Below are positions 55,201 through 59,089 of a stretch of 64,000 nt of DNA, in pieces; the first letter of the stretch is position 1; each line of letters starts with the position of its first letter. Location: assembly GCA_029339505.1 (NCBI GenBank), contig JAQISU010000003.1, forward strand, positions 17,491,001 to 17,555,000, read 5' to 3'. The notes under the pieces were generated by a model. The model did no database searches and had not been told where the DNA came from. It saw only the letters and a list, made by a program, of their open reading frames with translations. This DNA comes from Unio delphinus. Taxonomy: Eukaryota > Mollusca > Bivalvia > Unionida > Unionidae. The position numbers were made by a program, and so were the translations under genes.

Positions 55201-55787
55201 AAATTTATTAACTCTACAATTTAACAACTTGACCATGTAATAATGGCTATATGTTCCTAATTATGAATCATAAGGTTTCATATTTGTAGTTGTGATGGGA
55301 ATTAATAAATTTCAAATCAACTTTAGTGGCTGGGAGTTTTACTAACCTTTTTTGCTTTGCATACACCTAAAAAGTAGTCTCCCTTTACACACAATCGATT
55401 ATGGAGTTCACAATCGATTATCTGCTCAACCAATTGATGATCGATTATAATCGATACTCGGAACAACACTAATGTATCATGCATTCAGTTATTTAAAACC
55501 CTGTTTCTAAGTACTAAAATTGTATGTATCATGCATTCAGTTTATTTAAAACCCTGTCTCTTAGTACTGAAATTGGATGTATCATGCATTCAGTTCGTTA
55601 AAACCCTCTTTCAAGTACTAAAACTGGTTGTATCATGCATGTGCATTCAGTTATTTATAACCCTGTCTCTTAGTAATGCTGCCATCACATCATATAAAAT
55701 CTCACCATCAACTGTAATATCAACATCACTATAATTCTTTGTTATCCCACAGTCTTTTACTACTTCCACTGAATGTTTGTCATCCAT
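260..55787 (-). CDS. SLC4-family bicarbonate transporter (NBC-like), N-terminal half, 8 exons, partial
   Basis: Membrane transporter that moves bicarbonate, probably with Na+, across the plasma membrane for pH and ion balance (family knowledge). Only the cytoplasmic N-terminal region is in the window. The exons, in transcript order, are 55706-55787, 51248-51385, 38156-38291, 32511-32671, 20561-20782, 19916-19989, 6339-6584 and 260-406. They sum to 1206 bp = 402 codons with no internal stop. Junction phases agree throughout (1,1,2,1,1,0,0). Seen in order: a basic HRRHK stretch (about residue 52), QWREYAR-W (about 113-120), [16 protein letters not shown] (124-139), SLHSLFELR (about 143-151), [10 protein letters not shown] (about 189-198), the band-3 cytoplasmic core [17 protein letters not shown] (277-293), EVPILSRF and ILLGPPG, then VAYKAKNR and VLPPGEWDP (about 381-389). 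The NBC/NDCBE subgroup fits better than AE because of the ERWSKP and DAEA...LVGE motifs. Which paralogue it is cannot be decided here. The membrane domain lies off the left edge. Confidence 0.9.
407..1057. other. SLC4-like intron 7, proximal part; nothing else seen
   Basis: AT-rich intron sequence. A 20-bp unit (AAAAGTGGAACCAATC with AATT) occurs twice in a row near 890-925. No coding or RNA signal was recognised. Confidence 0.5.
1058..1419. repeat. 179-bp perfect tandem duplication
   Basis: The unit starting ATTTCTGTCTGTTATATCAG at 1058 is repeated at 1237 and ends near 1419. I saw no difference between the two copies by eye, so the event is recent. An open frame across it is incidental. 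Confidence 0.85.
1727..2305 (+). mobile_element. Non-autonomous Helitron-like element
   Basis: The left end is TCTATATATATAAAAATGAA, preceded by A, and the right end is CTAGT just after a GCATGC palindrome. Helitrons typically begin TC and end CTRRT after a hairpin. Inside are several repeats of a 'GTAGGCACCTTAGATACGTC' type motif and a duplicated ~65-bp segment before the right end (2193-2290). No Rep/helicase coding is present. The base after the right end is A rather than the usual T, so the class is likely but not certain. Confidence 0.55.
2306..3040. other. Intron 7 sequence; nothing recognised
   Basis: AT-rich, stop codons in all frames, no repeat or splice-supported exon seen. Confidence 0.4.
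3041..5090 (-). pseudogene. Degenerate DIRS-type retrotransposon relic
   Basis: The plus-strand text at 3130-3290 and 3530-3900 resembles 14150-14370 and 14640-14960 of the better-preserved DIRS element, in the same order and orientation. Going right, minus-strand frames give reverse-transcriptase-like pieces (RPIIDLS near 4680, LTEEYFHVQ near 4600, [11 protein letters not shown] near 4480). All are broken by stops and frameshifts. A minus-strand ORF at 4795-5079 (starting [17 protein letters not shown]) is unusually open, but I do not recognise it. The element is old and non-functional. Confidence 0.55.
5091..6338. other. Intron 7 sequence next to exon 7
   Basis: AT-rich, with a short C run near 5200. 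No gene, RNA or recognisable repeat seen. Confidence 0.4.
6339..6584 (-). CDS. SLC4-like gene, exon 7 (band-3 cytoplasmic core)
   Basis: Encodes residues 272-353: [45 protein letters not shown] and [13 protein letters not shown]. This is the canonical cytoplasmic dimerisation-domain core of SLC4 proteins. The acceptor is ttttcag and the donor GAG|gtttgt. Length 246, phase 0 on both sides. Confidence 0.96.
6585..8046. other. Intron 6 sequence; nothing recognised
   Basis: AT-rich intron with no coding or structural signal found. Confidence 0.4.
8047..8279 (-). mobile_element. tRNA-derived SINE, family 2
   Basis: On the minus strand it starts with a tRNA-like head (box A-like GAGTGGTCTAAAGTGC) and ends in the tail GCTGAAAAATGGTATTAAAC. 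It is flanked by the 13-bp direct repeat CAATTATTTTGTT at 8034-8046 and 8280-8292, the expected LINE-type target duplication. Other copies are at 10365, 21068, 27339 and 62074. Confidence 0.8.
8293..8583 (-). mobile_element. tRNA-derived SINE, family 1 (diverged copy)
   Basis: On the minus strand it runs from a tRNA-like head (GGCCTAGTGGTTAGAGC) to a tail matching GACTGAAAAATTGTTAAAGC with a small insertion. It directly abuts the family-2 SINE. Matching copies are at 23745, 24964, 41000 and 58614. Confidence 0.8.
8584..9319. repeat. Intron 6 with a dispersed repeat at about 9120-9320
   Basis: The segment around 9128-9320 shares blocks with 28917-29130 (CAAAATTATTGAATA, GTGTTGATAC, then TTCTCTGAA...AAGTAA). 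The two are therefore copies of one unnamed repeat. The remainder shows nothing recognisable. Confidence 0.45.
9320..12051 (-). pseudogene. Broken hAT-family transposase gene
   Basis: DNA transposase of the hAT superfamily, inactive. On the minus strand it begins near 11655 with a zinc-finger segment (CTLCRADL...[10 protein letters not shown]). The catalytic-core region follows ([16 protein letters not shown], then AYSGENIF and [10 protein letters not shown] around 10970-11060). It ends with the dimerisation domain ([16 protein letters not shown], about 9450). An in-frame TAG lies at 11229-11227, frame changes occur between 10807 and 10741 and around 9910-9946, and there is another stop near 9646. 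A SINE splits it at 10365-10500. A probable terminal repeat reading CAGACCTGCCAACTCTTATG from the minus strand ends at 12051; no matching left end was found. Confidence 0.85.
10365..10500 (-). mobile_element. Head-truncated SINE family 2 inside the hAT gene
   Basis: Has the family-2 tail (ATGGCATTAAACC on the minus strand) but lacks the tRNA head. It is flanked by the 13-bp direct repeat GACTTCTAGATTT at 10352-10364 and 10501-10513. It inserted into the transposase reading frame. Confidence 0.88.
12052..12750. other. Intron 6 sequence between hAT and DIRS
   Basis: AT-rich; no gene or repeat recognised. Confidence 0.4.
12751..12962 (-). repeat. DIRS 3' inverted terminal repeat
   Basis: From CCCAATCACATTACTTTAGG inward it is the reverse complement of 19690-19857, with one difference seen. 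The outermost ~45 bp (AGAAAGCAAATTTTG...) differ from the other end, as in DIRS elements, where the outer edges are unique and copied in the internal region. Confidence 0.88.
13019..13117. repeat. DIRS internal complementary region (ICR)
   Basis: The first half (13020-13080) is the exact reverse complement of the left outer edge 12751-12807. The second half (13075-13115, CTTTCTCCTTTGAATACG...) is the reverse complement of the right outer edge ending at 19885. The two are fused at a shared CTTTCT. This is the circle-junction template expected for DIRS replication. Confidence 0.88.
13300..14330 (-). pseudogene. DIRS tyrosine recombinase, broken
   Basis: The N-terminal core-binding part ([20 protein letters not shown]) is in the ORF ending at 14157. 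It continues after a one-base frameshift as [18 protein letters not shown] 25-bp T run at about 14010-14034 interrupts it. The catalytic Arg box follows at about 13850-13890 ([17 protein letters not shown]). The C-terminal H-x-x-R and Tyr were not located with confidence. Confidence 0.75.
14157..15270 (-). CDS. DIRS RNase H region (ORF 14157-15032) with upstream connection segment
   Basis: Open from 15032 to 14157 (291 aa). RNase H features: GWGAHL just upstream of the Met, then [14 protein letters not shown] and [14 protein letters not shown] (SDN motif). A DIRS-typical linker WSLHQSDF...[10 protein letters not shown]...[11 protein letters not shown] follows, then the start of the recombinase. 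Upstream (15120-15480), in broken frames, are RT connection pieces ([43 protein letters not shown]). Two residues of the usual RNase H active site cannot be assigned. Confidence 0.72.
15653..18557 (-). pseudogene. DIRS gag-like region, several frames
   Basis: The downstream end (15653-16021) carries a gag-like segment ([18 protein letters not shown], then [27 protein letters not shown]) found before RT in DIRS elements. Upstream, 16196-17463 is an acidic and proline-rich region with repeated 'MPxGMRYPDMxALPEQ' segments. 17600-18240 is a 27-residue repeat array. Frames change several times, so the polyprotein is not intact. Confidence 0.65.
16880..18250. repeat. 81-bp minisatellite inside DIRS gag
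   Basis: About seven copies of an 81-bp GC-rich unit (GGTCGGCTGGACGACCGGTG...) at 17690-18250, plus diverged copies at 16880-17110. 81 bp is 27 codons, so open frames run through on both strands. The minus-strand frame that fits gag reads repeats of [20 protein letters not shown]. Confidence 0.85.
18490..19530. repeat. About 180-bp tandem repeats in the DIRS 5' leader
   Basis: The block beginning GAAGTCTACTGAAACG recurs near 18680, 18976, 19156 and 19340, with related starts near 18495 and 19516. A higher-order ~297-bp period is visible (18536 and 18834 start the same AGCACAAATTAAAAATTCAG text). It lies between the 5' inverted repeat and the gag-like region. Confidence 0.8.
19675..19885 (-). 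repeat. DIRS 5' inverted terminal repeat
   Basis: Reverse complement of 12795-12960 with one difference seen. The outer edge GGGGAACGTATTCAAAGGAG is copied in the ICR. It ends about 31 bp from exon 6 of the SLC4-like gene. Confidence 0.88.
19916..19989 (-). CDS. SLC4-like gene, exon 6 (short linker exon)
   Basis: A 74-bp exon encoding residues 247-271, a Ser/Asn-rich linker ([16 protein letters not shown]). It was predicted because exon 5 ends in phase 1 and exon 7 begins in phase 0. This exon supplies exactly 3n+2 bases, with a strong acceptor (tttttttacag) and donor AAG|gtaatc. It lies where vertebrate NBCs have a variable linker before the FMRKIP motif. The DIRS element ends about 31 bp beyond its donor side. 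Confidence 0.82.
19990..20560. other. SLC4-like intron 5
   Basis: 571 bp, the shortest intron here and free of recognisable transposons. Weak ~60-bp internal repeats at 20270-20430 (GGTGACACAGCC / GGTGACTCAACAGC / AAAA-TGA units) are visible. Confidence 0.6.
20561..20782 (-). CDS. SLC4-like gene, exon 5
   Basis: Encodes residues 173-246: [31 protein letters not shown] and [12 protein letters not shown]. It corresponds to the family segment 'DxxIxxGxLxxxxRxxVxxALLxxHxHQxxKK...RSFADIGKK'. The acceptor is tttacag and the donor AATG|gtaagt. Length 222 gives phase 1 in and out. Serine-rich and basic stretches ([14 protein letters not shown]) suggest a regulatory loop; that is an inference. Confidence 0.92.
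20925..23370. repeat. 45-bp satellite array
   Basis: Roughly 45-50 copies of a 45-bp unit containing TGCATGGCCCTTGTTTATAT. Sub-families differ in the TCAAACGATACATT, CTACCTATATATT and CTAATGATATATT part. A 90-bp alternation (GTTTAGATT / GTTTATATG) is seen at 21590-22030. Because 45 is divisible by three, long frames stay open on both strands; these are not genes. A stray unit lies at 23680-23700. It is in intron 4. Confidence 0.93.
21068..21317 (-). mobile_element. Full-length SINE family 2 inside the 45-bp satellite
   Basis: On the minus strand: head GAGTGGCCGAGTGGTCTAAA (box A), box B-like GGGTTCGAGTC, tail GCTGAAAAATGGCGTTAAAC, then a poly-A (T17 on plus). It interrupts the satellite; repeat text GGCCCTTGTTTAT flanks both sides. 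Confidence 0.88.
23378..23640 (+). repeat. Dispersed repeat with AAT microsatellite start, copy 1
   Basis: After (AAT)n it reads GAGGATTTTGCATAGCGCC, then ATCTTTAGAAGCTCTAACC. It matches 34168-34450 over about 250 bp. No coding was seen. Class not recognised. Confidence 0.6.
23745..24066 (+). mobile_element. tRNA-derived SINE, family 1
   Basis: Head with box A (TGGCCTAGTGGTTAGAACG) and box B (GGTTCGATCCC), tail GACTGAAAAATTGTTAAAGC. Flanked by the 13-bp repeat CACATGATTGACA at 23732-23744 and 24067-24079. Confidence 0.92.
24176..25369 (+). repeat. About 58-bp direct repeats 1.1 kb apart
   Basis: GGAATTGCACAGTAGCCAGA...TATTTCAGTTG occurs at about 24179-24236 and 25315-25369 with one or two differences. 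The interval is AT-rich and holds a SINE; no coding was seen. Confidence 0.7.
24964..25281 (-). mobile_element. tRNA-derived SINE, family 1
   Basis: Same family as 23745, opposite strand. Flanked by AGCAATTAGTTTGA at 24950-24963 and 25282-25295. Confidence 0.92.
25370..27338. other. Intron 4 sequence; nothing recognised
   Basis: AT-rich with short spurious frames only. No repeat, RNA or exon signal seen. Confidence 0.4.
27339..27540 (-). mobile_element. SINE family 2, diverged
   Basis: Tail GCTGAAATTGGTGTTAAACC on the minus strand; head reduced (CCAGTGGTCTTAAGCAC). It directly abuts the TA run of the next element. Confidence 0.75.
27552..29351. mobile_element. 1.8-kb TIR element, mariner/pogo-like, non-autonomous
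   Basis: Inverted ends AGTGGGACCCCGCTATAACA at 27552 and its complement ending at 29351, each beside TA repeats; a subterminal ATAACACGGTC motif recurs. TA targets and GTGGGACC ends suggest Tc1/mariner or pogo. No transposase frame was found inside. The part at 28917-29130 is shared with 9128-9320. Confidence 0.7.
29352..30020. repeat. TA microsatellites and plain intron
   Basis: TA runs at 29351-29395 and 29604-29637; a short CATCAT run near 29680. Nothing else seen. Confidence 0.6.
30030..31800. repeat. 35-bp minisatellite, about 48 copies
   Basis: Units of 35-38 bp with AATGTATTCCCATCACCCAG and CCTTATCTAAA. A CTCCACC variant alternates. From 31600 the unit changes to AATGCATTCCCACCATGATG. 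Contains a 463-bp internal duplication. Confidence 0.92.
30540..31468. repeat. 463-bp tandem duplication within the minisatellite
   Basis: Text from about 30540 recurs at an offset of 463. The frames at 30615-30860 and 31078-31323 translate identically. It is a recent higher-order duplication. Confidence 0.85.
31801..32510. other. Intron 4 sequence next to exon 4
   Basis: AT-rich; a 110-aa plus-strand frame at 31922-32254 resembles nothing I know. No splice-supported exon. Confidence 0.4.
32511..32671 (-). CDS. SLC4-like gene, exon 4 (most conserved N-terminal block)
   Basis: Encodes residues 119-172 with [32 protein letters not shown] and NGAVMLD. This is near identical to the NBC family signature in the cytoplasmic domain. 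The acceptor is ctttag and the donor GTAG|gtaggt. Length 161 gives phase 2 in and phase 1 out. Confidence 0.95.
32672..33759. other. SLC4-like intron 3, right-hand side of exon 4; nothing recognised
   Basis: AT-rich with a short G-rich stretch at 32838-32868. No coding signal. Confidence 0.4.
33760..36170 (-). pseudogene. Old DIRS retrotransposon relic
   Basis: The left end (ATATGTTTCTTCACAAAAAT, then TTACCCAATAATAATAACTT at about 33780) is a diverged form of the DIRS 3' repeat at 12770. The text at 34040-34115 (GACTGGGTAAATATTTGC...) is a diverged ICR. On the minus strand, RT-thumb-like [10 protein letters not shown] appears near 35970, and RNase H-like pieces further left are full of stops. 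An AAT-repeat element sits inside at 34168. Confidence 0.5.
34168..34450 (+). repeat. Dispersed repeat with AAT microsatellite start, copy 2
   Basis: (AAT)n of about 18 units, then GAGCAGGACTTTGTATAGTG. Matches 23378-23640. It probably inserted into the DIRS relic. Confidence 0.65.
36380..36960 (+). pseudogene. Non-LTR retrotransposon RT fragment
   Basis: Plus-strand pieces in shifting frames: [13 protein letters not shown], then [28 protein letters not shown] (RT motif B region) and the motif-C box YVDDTQM at about 36864. The order fits a LINE of the L2/CR1-like group. The motif-A part is missing and stops are present, so it is an internally deleted relic. Confidence 0.75.
36961..38155. other. 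Intron 3 sequence; nothing recognised
   Basis: AT-rich; no repeat or exon seen. Confidence 0.4.
38156..38291 (-). CDS. SLC4-like gene, exon 3
   Basis: Encodes residues 75-118 plus split codons: [24 protein letters not shown] and QWREYAR. These align with the family pattern 'RVQFILG...LFTELDELC...EWKETAR'. The acceptor is ttatag; the donor CCAG|gtctgt is weak. Length 136 gives phase 1 in and phase 2 out. Conservation is lower than in exons 4 and 7: family positions usually E/D are partly replaced here (FTELDEL is FCQMNLL). Confidence 0.85.
38292..38980. other. Intron 2 sequence next to exon 3
   Basis: Three short repeats of AAGGTAAAGGTCAGA type near 38295-38420. Otherwise nothing. Confidence 0.4.
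38981..39510. mobile_element. Two diverged SINE family 1 fragments in inverted orientation
   Basis: The head and body of family 1 lie on plus at 38985-39165 (TGGCCTAAGTCAGTAGAGC, TATAAAAATGGTACTAGCTG). A second fragment is on minus at 39350-39510, ending in ATGGTCTAGTGGTTAGAGC. Both lack the tail. Transcribed, they could pair. Confidence 0.75.
39511..40986. other. Intron 2 sequence; nothing recognised
   Basis: AT-rich; no gene or repeat seen. Confidence 0.4.
41000..41321 (+). mobile_element. tRNA-derived SINE, family 1 (best-preserved copy)
   Basis: Box A TGGCCTAGTGGTTAGAGCG, box B GGTTCGATCCC, tail GACTGAAAAATTGTTAAAGC. Flanked by ATTAAAAAAATGA at 40987-40999 and 41322-41334. Confidence 0.94.
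41335..44350. other. Intron 2 sequence
   Basis: AT-rich, mostly featureless. At 43490-43720 a stretch (AATAATGAGATTTTTTTACA, then GAGCTCAGAAGGATCC) resembles dispersed repeats of molluscs; this is only an impression. Confidence 0.35.
44355..44765. repeat. About 204-208-bp tandem duplication
   Basis: ATTCTGATAATCAAGATTCA starts both copies (about 44357 and 44561). They differ at only a few bases. Confidence 0.85.
44766..45760. other. Intron 2 sequence; nothing supported
   Basis: Two short exon-like stretches with good donors (45419-45459 and 44846-44884, minus) were tested and rejected. Otherwise AT-rich. Confidence 0.4.
45760..47975 (+). pseudogene. 5'-truncated LINE, reverse transcriptase and C-terminal part
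   Basis: Non-LTR retrotransposon pol. The part before RT is open at 45844-46506. RT motifs: [35 protein letters not shown] (motif A, about 46794), [13 protein letters not shown] (motif B, about 46970), [10 protein letters not shown] (motif C, about 47160). The C-terminal domain follows ([43 protein letters not shown]). Frame changes near 46505 and 47640, and stops at 47028 and about 47110, make it inactive. The endonuclease domain is missing at the left. GC content is higher than the surrounding intron. Confidence 0.92.
47976..48387. other. LINE 3' flank and intron 2 sequence
   Basis: The first ~200 bp may be LINE 3' UTR. Nothing else recognised. Confidence 0.35.
48388..50289 (+). mobile_element. 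hAT-like element, 1.9 kb, degenerate
   Basis: Ends CAGGGCTCAAAATTAG (left) and, inverted, CAGGGCTTGAATTTAACA (right). TAATCA is present on both sides (48382-48387, 50290-50295). Plus-strand pieces at 49660-49860 in two or three frames give a TTF-type zinc finger: [28 protein letters not shown], then [10 protein letters not shown]. The remaining transposase domains are deleted or unreadable. The 6-bp flank is shorter than the 8 bp usual for hAT. Confidence 0.7.
50296..51247. other. Intron 2 sequence next to exon 2
   Basis: AT-rich; nothing recognised. Confidence 0.4.
51248..51385 (-). CDS. SLC4-like gene, exon 2 (basic segment)
   Basis: Encodes residues 28-74, including [11 protein letters not shown] and KHRRHK. 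This matches the 'TxYxGVxxP...RRHK' basic region near the N-terminus of NBC proteins. The donor is CCAG|gtaatc. Two acceptors are possible (51385 and 51372). The first (ttacag) is preferred because it gives the two-base start that joins exon 1 in phase, and 138 bp ends in phase 1 as exon 3 requires. Confidence 0.8.
51386..51881. other. SLC4-like intron 1, left end
   Basis: AT-rich; nothing recognised. Confidence 0.4.
51884..52668 (+). mobile_element. pogo-family internal-deletion derivative
   Basis: Ends CAGTCGACTCCACTTAACTG and, inverted, CAGTTGACTCGTGTTAACTG, each next to TA (51882-51883, 52669-52670). A CENP-B/pogo-type helix-turn-helix piece is readable at 52300-52370 ([18 protein letters not shown]). 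The DDE catalytic domain is absent. Confidence 0.85.
52960..54065. repeat. 33/42-bp minisatellite, about 30 copies
   Basis: Units contain ACATGTACAGATGAACATAC and CCATCATTATA; a variant adds AAATACAAC. The edges decay at both ends. Open frames through it are a by-product of the unit length. Confidence 0.9.
54066..54555. other. Intron 1 sequence; nothing recognised
   Basis: AT-rich; no gene or repeat seen. Confidence 0.4.
54560..55680. repeat. About 50-bp minisatellite, split by a hAT insertion
   Basis: Units with TGTATCATGCATTCAGTTAT and AAACCCTGTCTCTTAGTA occur at 54560-54774 and resume at 55472-55680. Confidence 0.85.
54775..55471. mobile_element. Non-autonomous hAT element, 697 bp
   Basis: Inverted ends TAGTGATGGGAATCG and TAGTGTTGTTCCGAG, and a perfect 8-bp duplication ATGTATCA (54767-54774, 55472-55479). 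The subterminal AATCGATTATAATCGAT motifs and the right ~110 bp match the start of the BED-finger hAT at 63077. No transposase frame inside. Confidence 0.9.
55706..55787 (-). CDS. SLC4-like gene, coding exon 1 (start codon)
   Basis: Encodes residues 1-27, an acidic leader beginning [10 protein letters not shown], like the short acidic N-termini of NBC proteins. The ATG is at 55787-55785, with G at -3 and G at +4. The same frame has a TGA ten codons upstream, so this ATG is the first usable start. The donor reads GATG|gtgaga, leaving phase 1, which matches the two-base start of the next exon. The sequence itself is weakly conserved, so support comes from phase, start context and position. Confidence 0.7.
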
Positions 55788-55820
55788 CACTGCCTGATTT
55801 CTACCTTCTGCACGTCAATT
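55788..55820 (-). other. Probable 5' UTR part of SLC4-like exon 1
   Basis: A polypyrimidine-rich acceptor (ctctttcag) lies just upstream on the minus strand, so this is likely the second exon of the transcript, with a non-coding first exon further right. An in-frame TGA lies inside this 33-bp stretch. No promoter was recognised. Confidence 0.45.
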
Positions 55821-57050
55821 CTGAAAGAGAAAAAAAACGATTCCTCAATGAATCTTTAAAGGAATCAACAAACTTTCCTAACTTCTTTTTAAAGATATTA
55901 AATATTCAAATAATTTCCACATTTTAAGGAAAACAACTAAATTTACTCAGAAATTTTCAAACAAATAATTACTTGCAATAAATATATAAAATTAAATTCT
56001 GAACACAACAAACTTCATTTAGAAAGATGTTTGCTCAATTTATATAATATTCAGTGTTTTGGCTAAACAGAAAGAGTTGGGGCAACATTGCCACTCTACC
56101 TGAAATGAATTTGCTTTCCACTCTAAGTCTTCAGTTCACACTGATCTATCTCCAAATCACTTAGGTACTTTATTACTATACAAGTCTACATGAGAAAAGC
56201 TACAAATGTAAAATATATGCAAAATGTATATAAAATATAATATTCAGGTAAACATTAGTCCCTTTAAGGGAACAATGCTTATTGTCTGAAAAAATTCCAG
56301 AAATTCAAGATAATTTTCTTCTTTGTAACTAACTGATGATTATTCAAACAATGTGACATTCCTGAGTGATTAGAATTTCAACCAAGATGCTATGGAAGCA
56401 ATATCGGATGCAAAATCCGCAACATTTTCCAGACACTATTTGAAGACTTTGGGAGACCAGGACTAAAAATATATCTTAATAACTATCTTGGTGAAAATGC
56501 TCTTTTTATATAGCCATCAATTCTGAAGGAGGCACTAAAGCAAAATCATCAAGACCACTGCCATGGTGGCCATATTGGATTGATATCAGATTGGTACCAT
56601 TTTCGTTCAGAACAAACTCAATATTAACATAAACAGAGGATCTCAAACGGGTAATGATTTAATATTGAATTTATTAAATTAATTGAATAATGCCCTGCTT
56701 TTGCAAGCCTTGGACAACATTCAACAAGTTTTATAAATTCAATATTAATAATTATGCATTTGAGATTCTTTTTATTACATAGTTTTTTTTCTTCTGTGGA
56801 AACATTTAGAAAGAAAGAAGAATGATAAATTTCCTTCATTCTGAGAGATGGTGCACCTTTCCTTTGTTGTGCATAAAATATAGTTCCAAACAAAGTTGAA
56901 CTAGTAAAAGTAAACTGCACTTTCATACATACTATAAATCAAAGAAAAGACTTCCAACCAAATGAATAGAACATTTTATAATGACAAAATCATCTTTTAA
57001 AACAGAATGATCATTACTATGTGATCATCATCATCCATTTTGATTATCCA
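55821..57050. other. Upstream flank of the SLC4-like coding region
   Basis: Should hold the upstream splice site and possibly a non-coding exon or promoter. None could be picked out. A single unit of the ~150-bp repeat (CCATGGTGGCCATATTGGAT) lies at 56555-56625. Confidence 0.4.
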
Positions 57051-57054
57051 GGCC

Positions 57055-58155
57055 TTTTATTAATCCTCTAACGAGGGTAGGCCTGTCTGTTTCGTCATGA
57101 GAGTATTCAAAGCTTTCTTCCAGTCTCTACGGTCCTGTGGATTGATTCCGCTCAGCCCCAACGTCTTTCTGTCTCTTTTTGTCAATTCTTCCCATGTTAG
57201 CTTAGGTCTGCCTGGAGCTCGACTTCCAGTAACTTTGAAGGAACGGACCTTGGATATCCACCCTTTACTACGCTCAAAATGGCCCAGCCATCGCATCCTA
57301 TTTGATTGGATAATGTCAGAGATATTTCTGATGTTGAGCTGGGTGAGTAGAGACTCAAATAGGACATTCGCCTCGGGATTTAGCATTGCGATGTATCTTC
57401 CTGAGAGTTGTAGCAGTGACAGCCCAGGTTTCAGAGCTATATAAAAGCACAGGTCTGATGTAAGTTGAGTAAAGACAACCCTTTGTAATGTGCGTCAAAT
57501 GCATATTCGTCAGCATTGGGAGAAGCTCTCTCAACTTATTCCAAGCAGACTTGCAACGCGTTGTTGATGCCAGTTCACATCCTCCTCCGGCCGATATGGT
57601 GTCTCCTAGGTAACAGAAGTCAGCTACGACATCAAGCTTTTCTTCACCTACAGTTACTTCTGTCACAGGCCTTCCATCAATAGGTCGAGCGAGTCCACTA
57701 CATCTGGGACACTTGTAGCTTGGATCAGGTTTGAGAGGTCCATTGATTCCACTACATTTCTTGTGAACCCAATGTGAACAGCTGATGCAAAAGATTGAGT
57801 TTCTACCTGCGCCTTTTAGGCAGACGGCACATGGATACTTTCCTGTGCTTTTCAGTGTTTCTCTATTTAGGCCAGAAATCAATACCTTGGATTTACCCAT
57901 GTTGACCCTGAGACCTTTTTCTTCCATGCCCTTCTTCCATTCTGTCACACATTCAACCAGAGCCTCAAGTGTGGAGTCAATGACCGCTAGATTATCAGCA
58001 TATAGGAGCTCGTATGGGCAGCTTGTTCGAAAGTGAATTGACAGCGCTTTCAGAACAACGATAAACAATAATGGGCTCAATACCGATCCTTGATGAACAC
58101 CATCATTGACATTGAACTCGTCACTGGAGCCATCACCAATACTAACACGGCTTCA
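57055..58155 (-). pseudogene. 5'-truncated LINE with a PHD-like finger
   Basis: Minus strand. RT motif B (GVHQGSVLSPLLFIVVLKAL) starts near 58115. Motif C reads YADNLAVI instead of YADD. Downstream, a zinc-finger insert CAVC...CISCSHWVHKKCSGI...CPRCSG (57650-57840) is followed by VTVGEEKLDVVADFCYLGD, the wall of RT C-terminal repeats, and MRWLGHFERSKGWISKV. Two frames meet near 57360-57386, so there is a frameshift. The 5' part is missing. Short GAT-rich 3' end near 57020-57040. Confidence 0.9.
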
Positions 58156-58613
58156 TTGTTTAATATGGTACACAGTAGGATAAGAGTAAATGTTTACCAT
58201 AAAATGTCATTTTTAGAATTAAACATTGTTGTGATTTTCACGTGAAATAGGATTACTGGATGCAGAAATTCCTATATTTACTGCAATGCATTTGTGACTA
58301 GATATTTACAGTATTTGACTGGAACAATAAATAGACTGTACAGAAGACGAGTAAAAAAAAATTTATGAGTCGGATTTGCATCCCACATACCGGTATACTT
58401 CATAAAGATGTTGTGGTTGGATAAGGTTCTATCATTTGCCCCATTTTATGTCCAAACTTTTCTGTGAACAGAGGTGAGTTTATTTACTTCTGTAACCACT
58501 CTTGTATATATGATAGATTTTATATCTATGTTACAGATATACCACACACAAACACATAAAATAAGCAATAAACTTGGTTTTACTTCTTATTGTTGTTCTT
58601 GTCTGGTAGTTTT
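58156..58613. other. Flanking sequence; nothing recognised
   Basis: AT-rich; no gene seen. Confidence 0.4.
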
Positions 58614-58923
58614 TTTTTGTTTCATTAGGATTTTTAGCATAGCTTCAACAATTTTTCAGTCAGATCATTAAAATGTCTGCAGTGAGGTAGTTTATAGTGA
58701 TGTCTAGCACTGGGGCATCATGCCACATAATGTCCCACCCAGTCACATTATCCTGACACCAGGCCAACCAGTCCTAACACTAACCTCTTAATGCTGAGCA
58801 CCAAGCGAGGCAGCTGTTAGTACCATTTTAGTAGGTCTTTGGTATGACTTGGCCAGGGATCGAACCCATGACCTCTCGCTTCTGTGGTGGATGCTCTAAC
58901 CACTAGGCCACCGGAGCAGTTGA
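58614..58923 (-). mobile_element. tRNA-derived SINE, family 1
   Basis: Same layout as the other copies, with a small deletion in the body. Flanked by CTGGTAGTTTT at 58603-58613 and 58924-58934. Confidence 0.9.
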
Positions 58924-59089
58924 CTGGTAGTTTTCCACCATTCTTTTCAATTTGATATTGTTATACATGACATAGCAAATCCCTGTGTGGATAACATATC
59001 CATAATCTGATAGTGTTGATAATTGTTCCATAATTTCATTCTGCAAATAGAGTTAGCTGCCAAAAATGTTCATTCAAAACACAACATTC

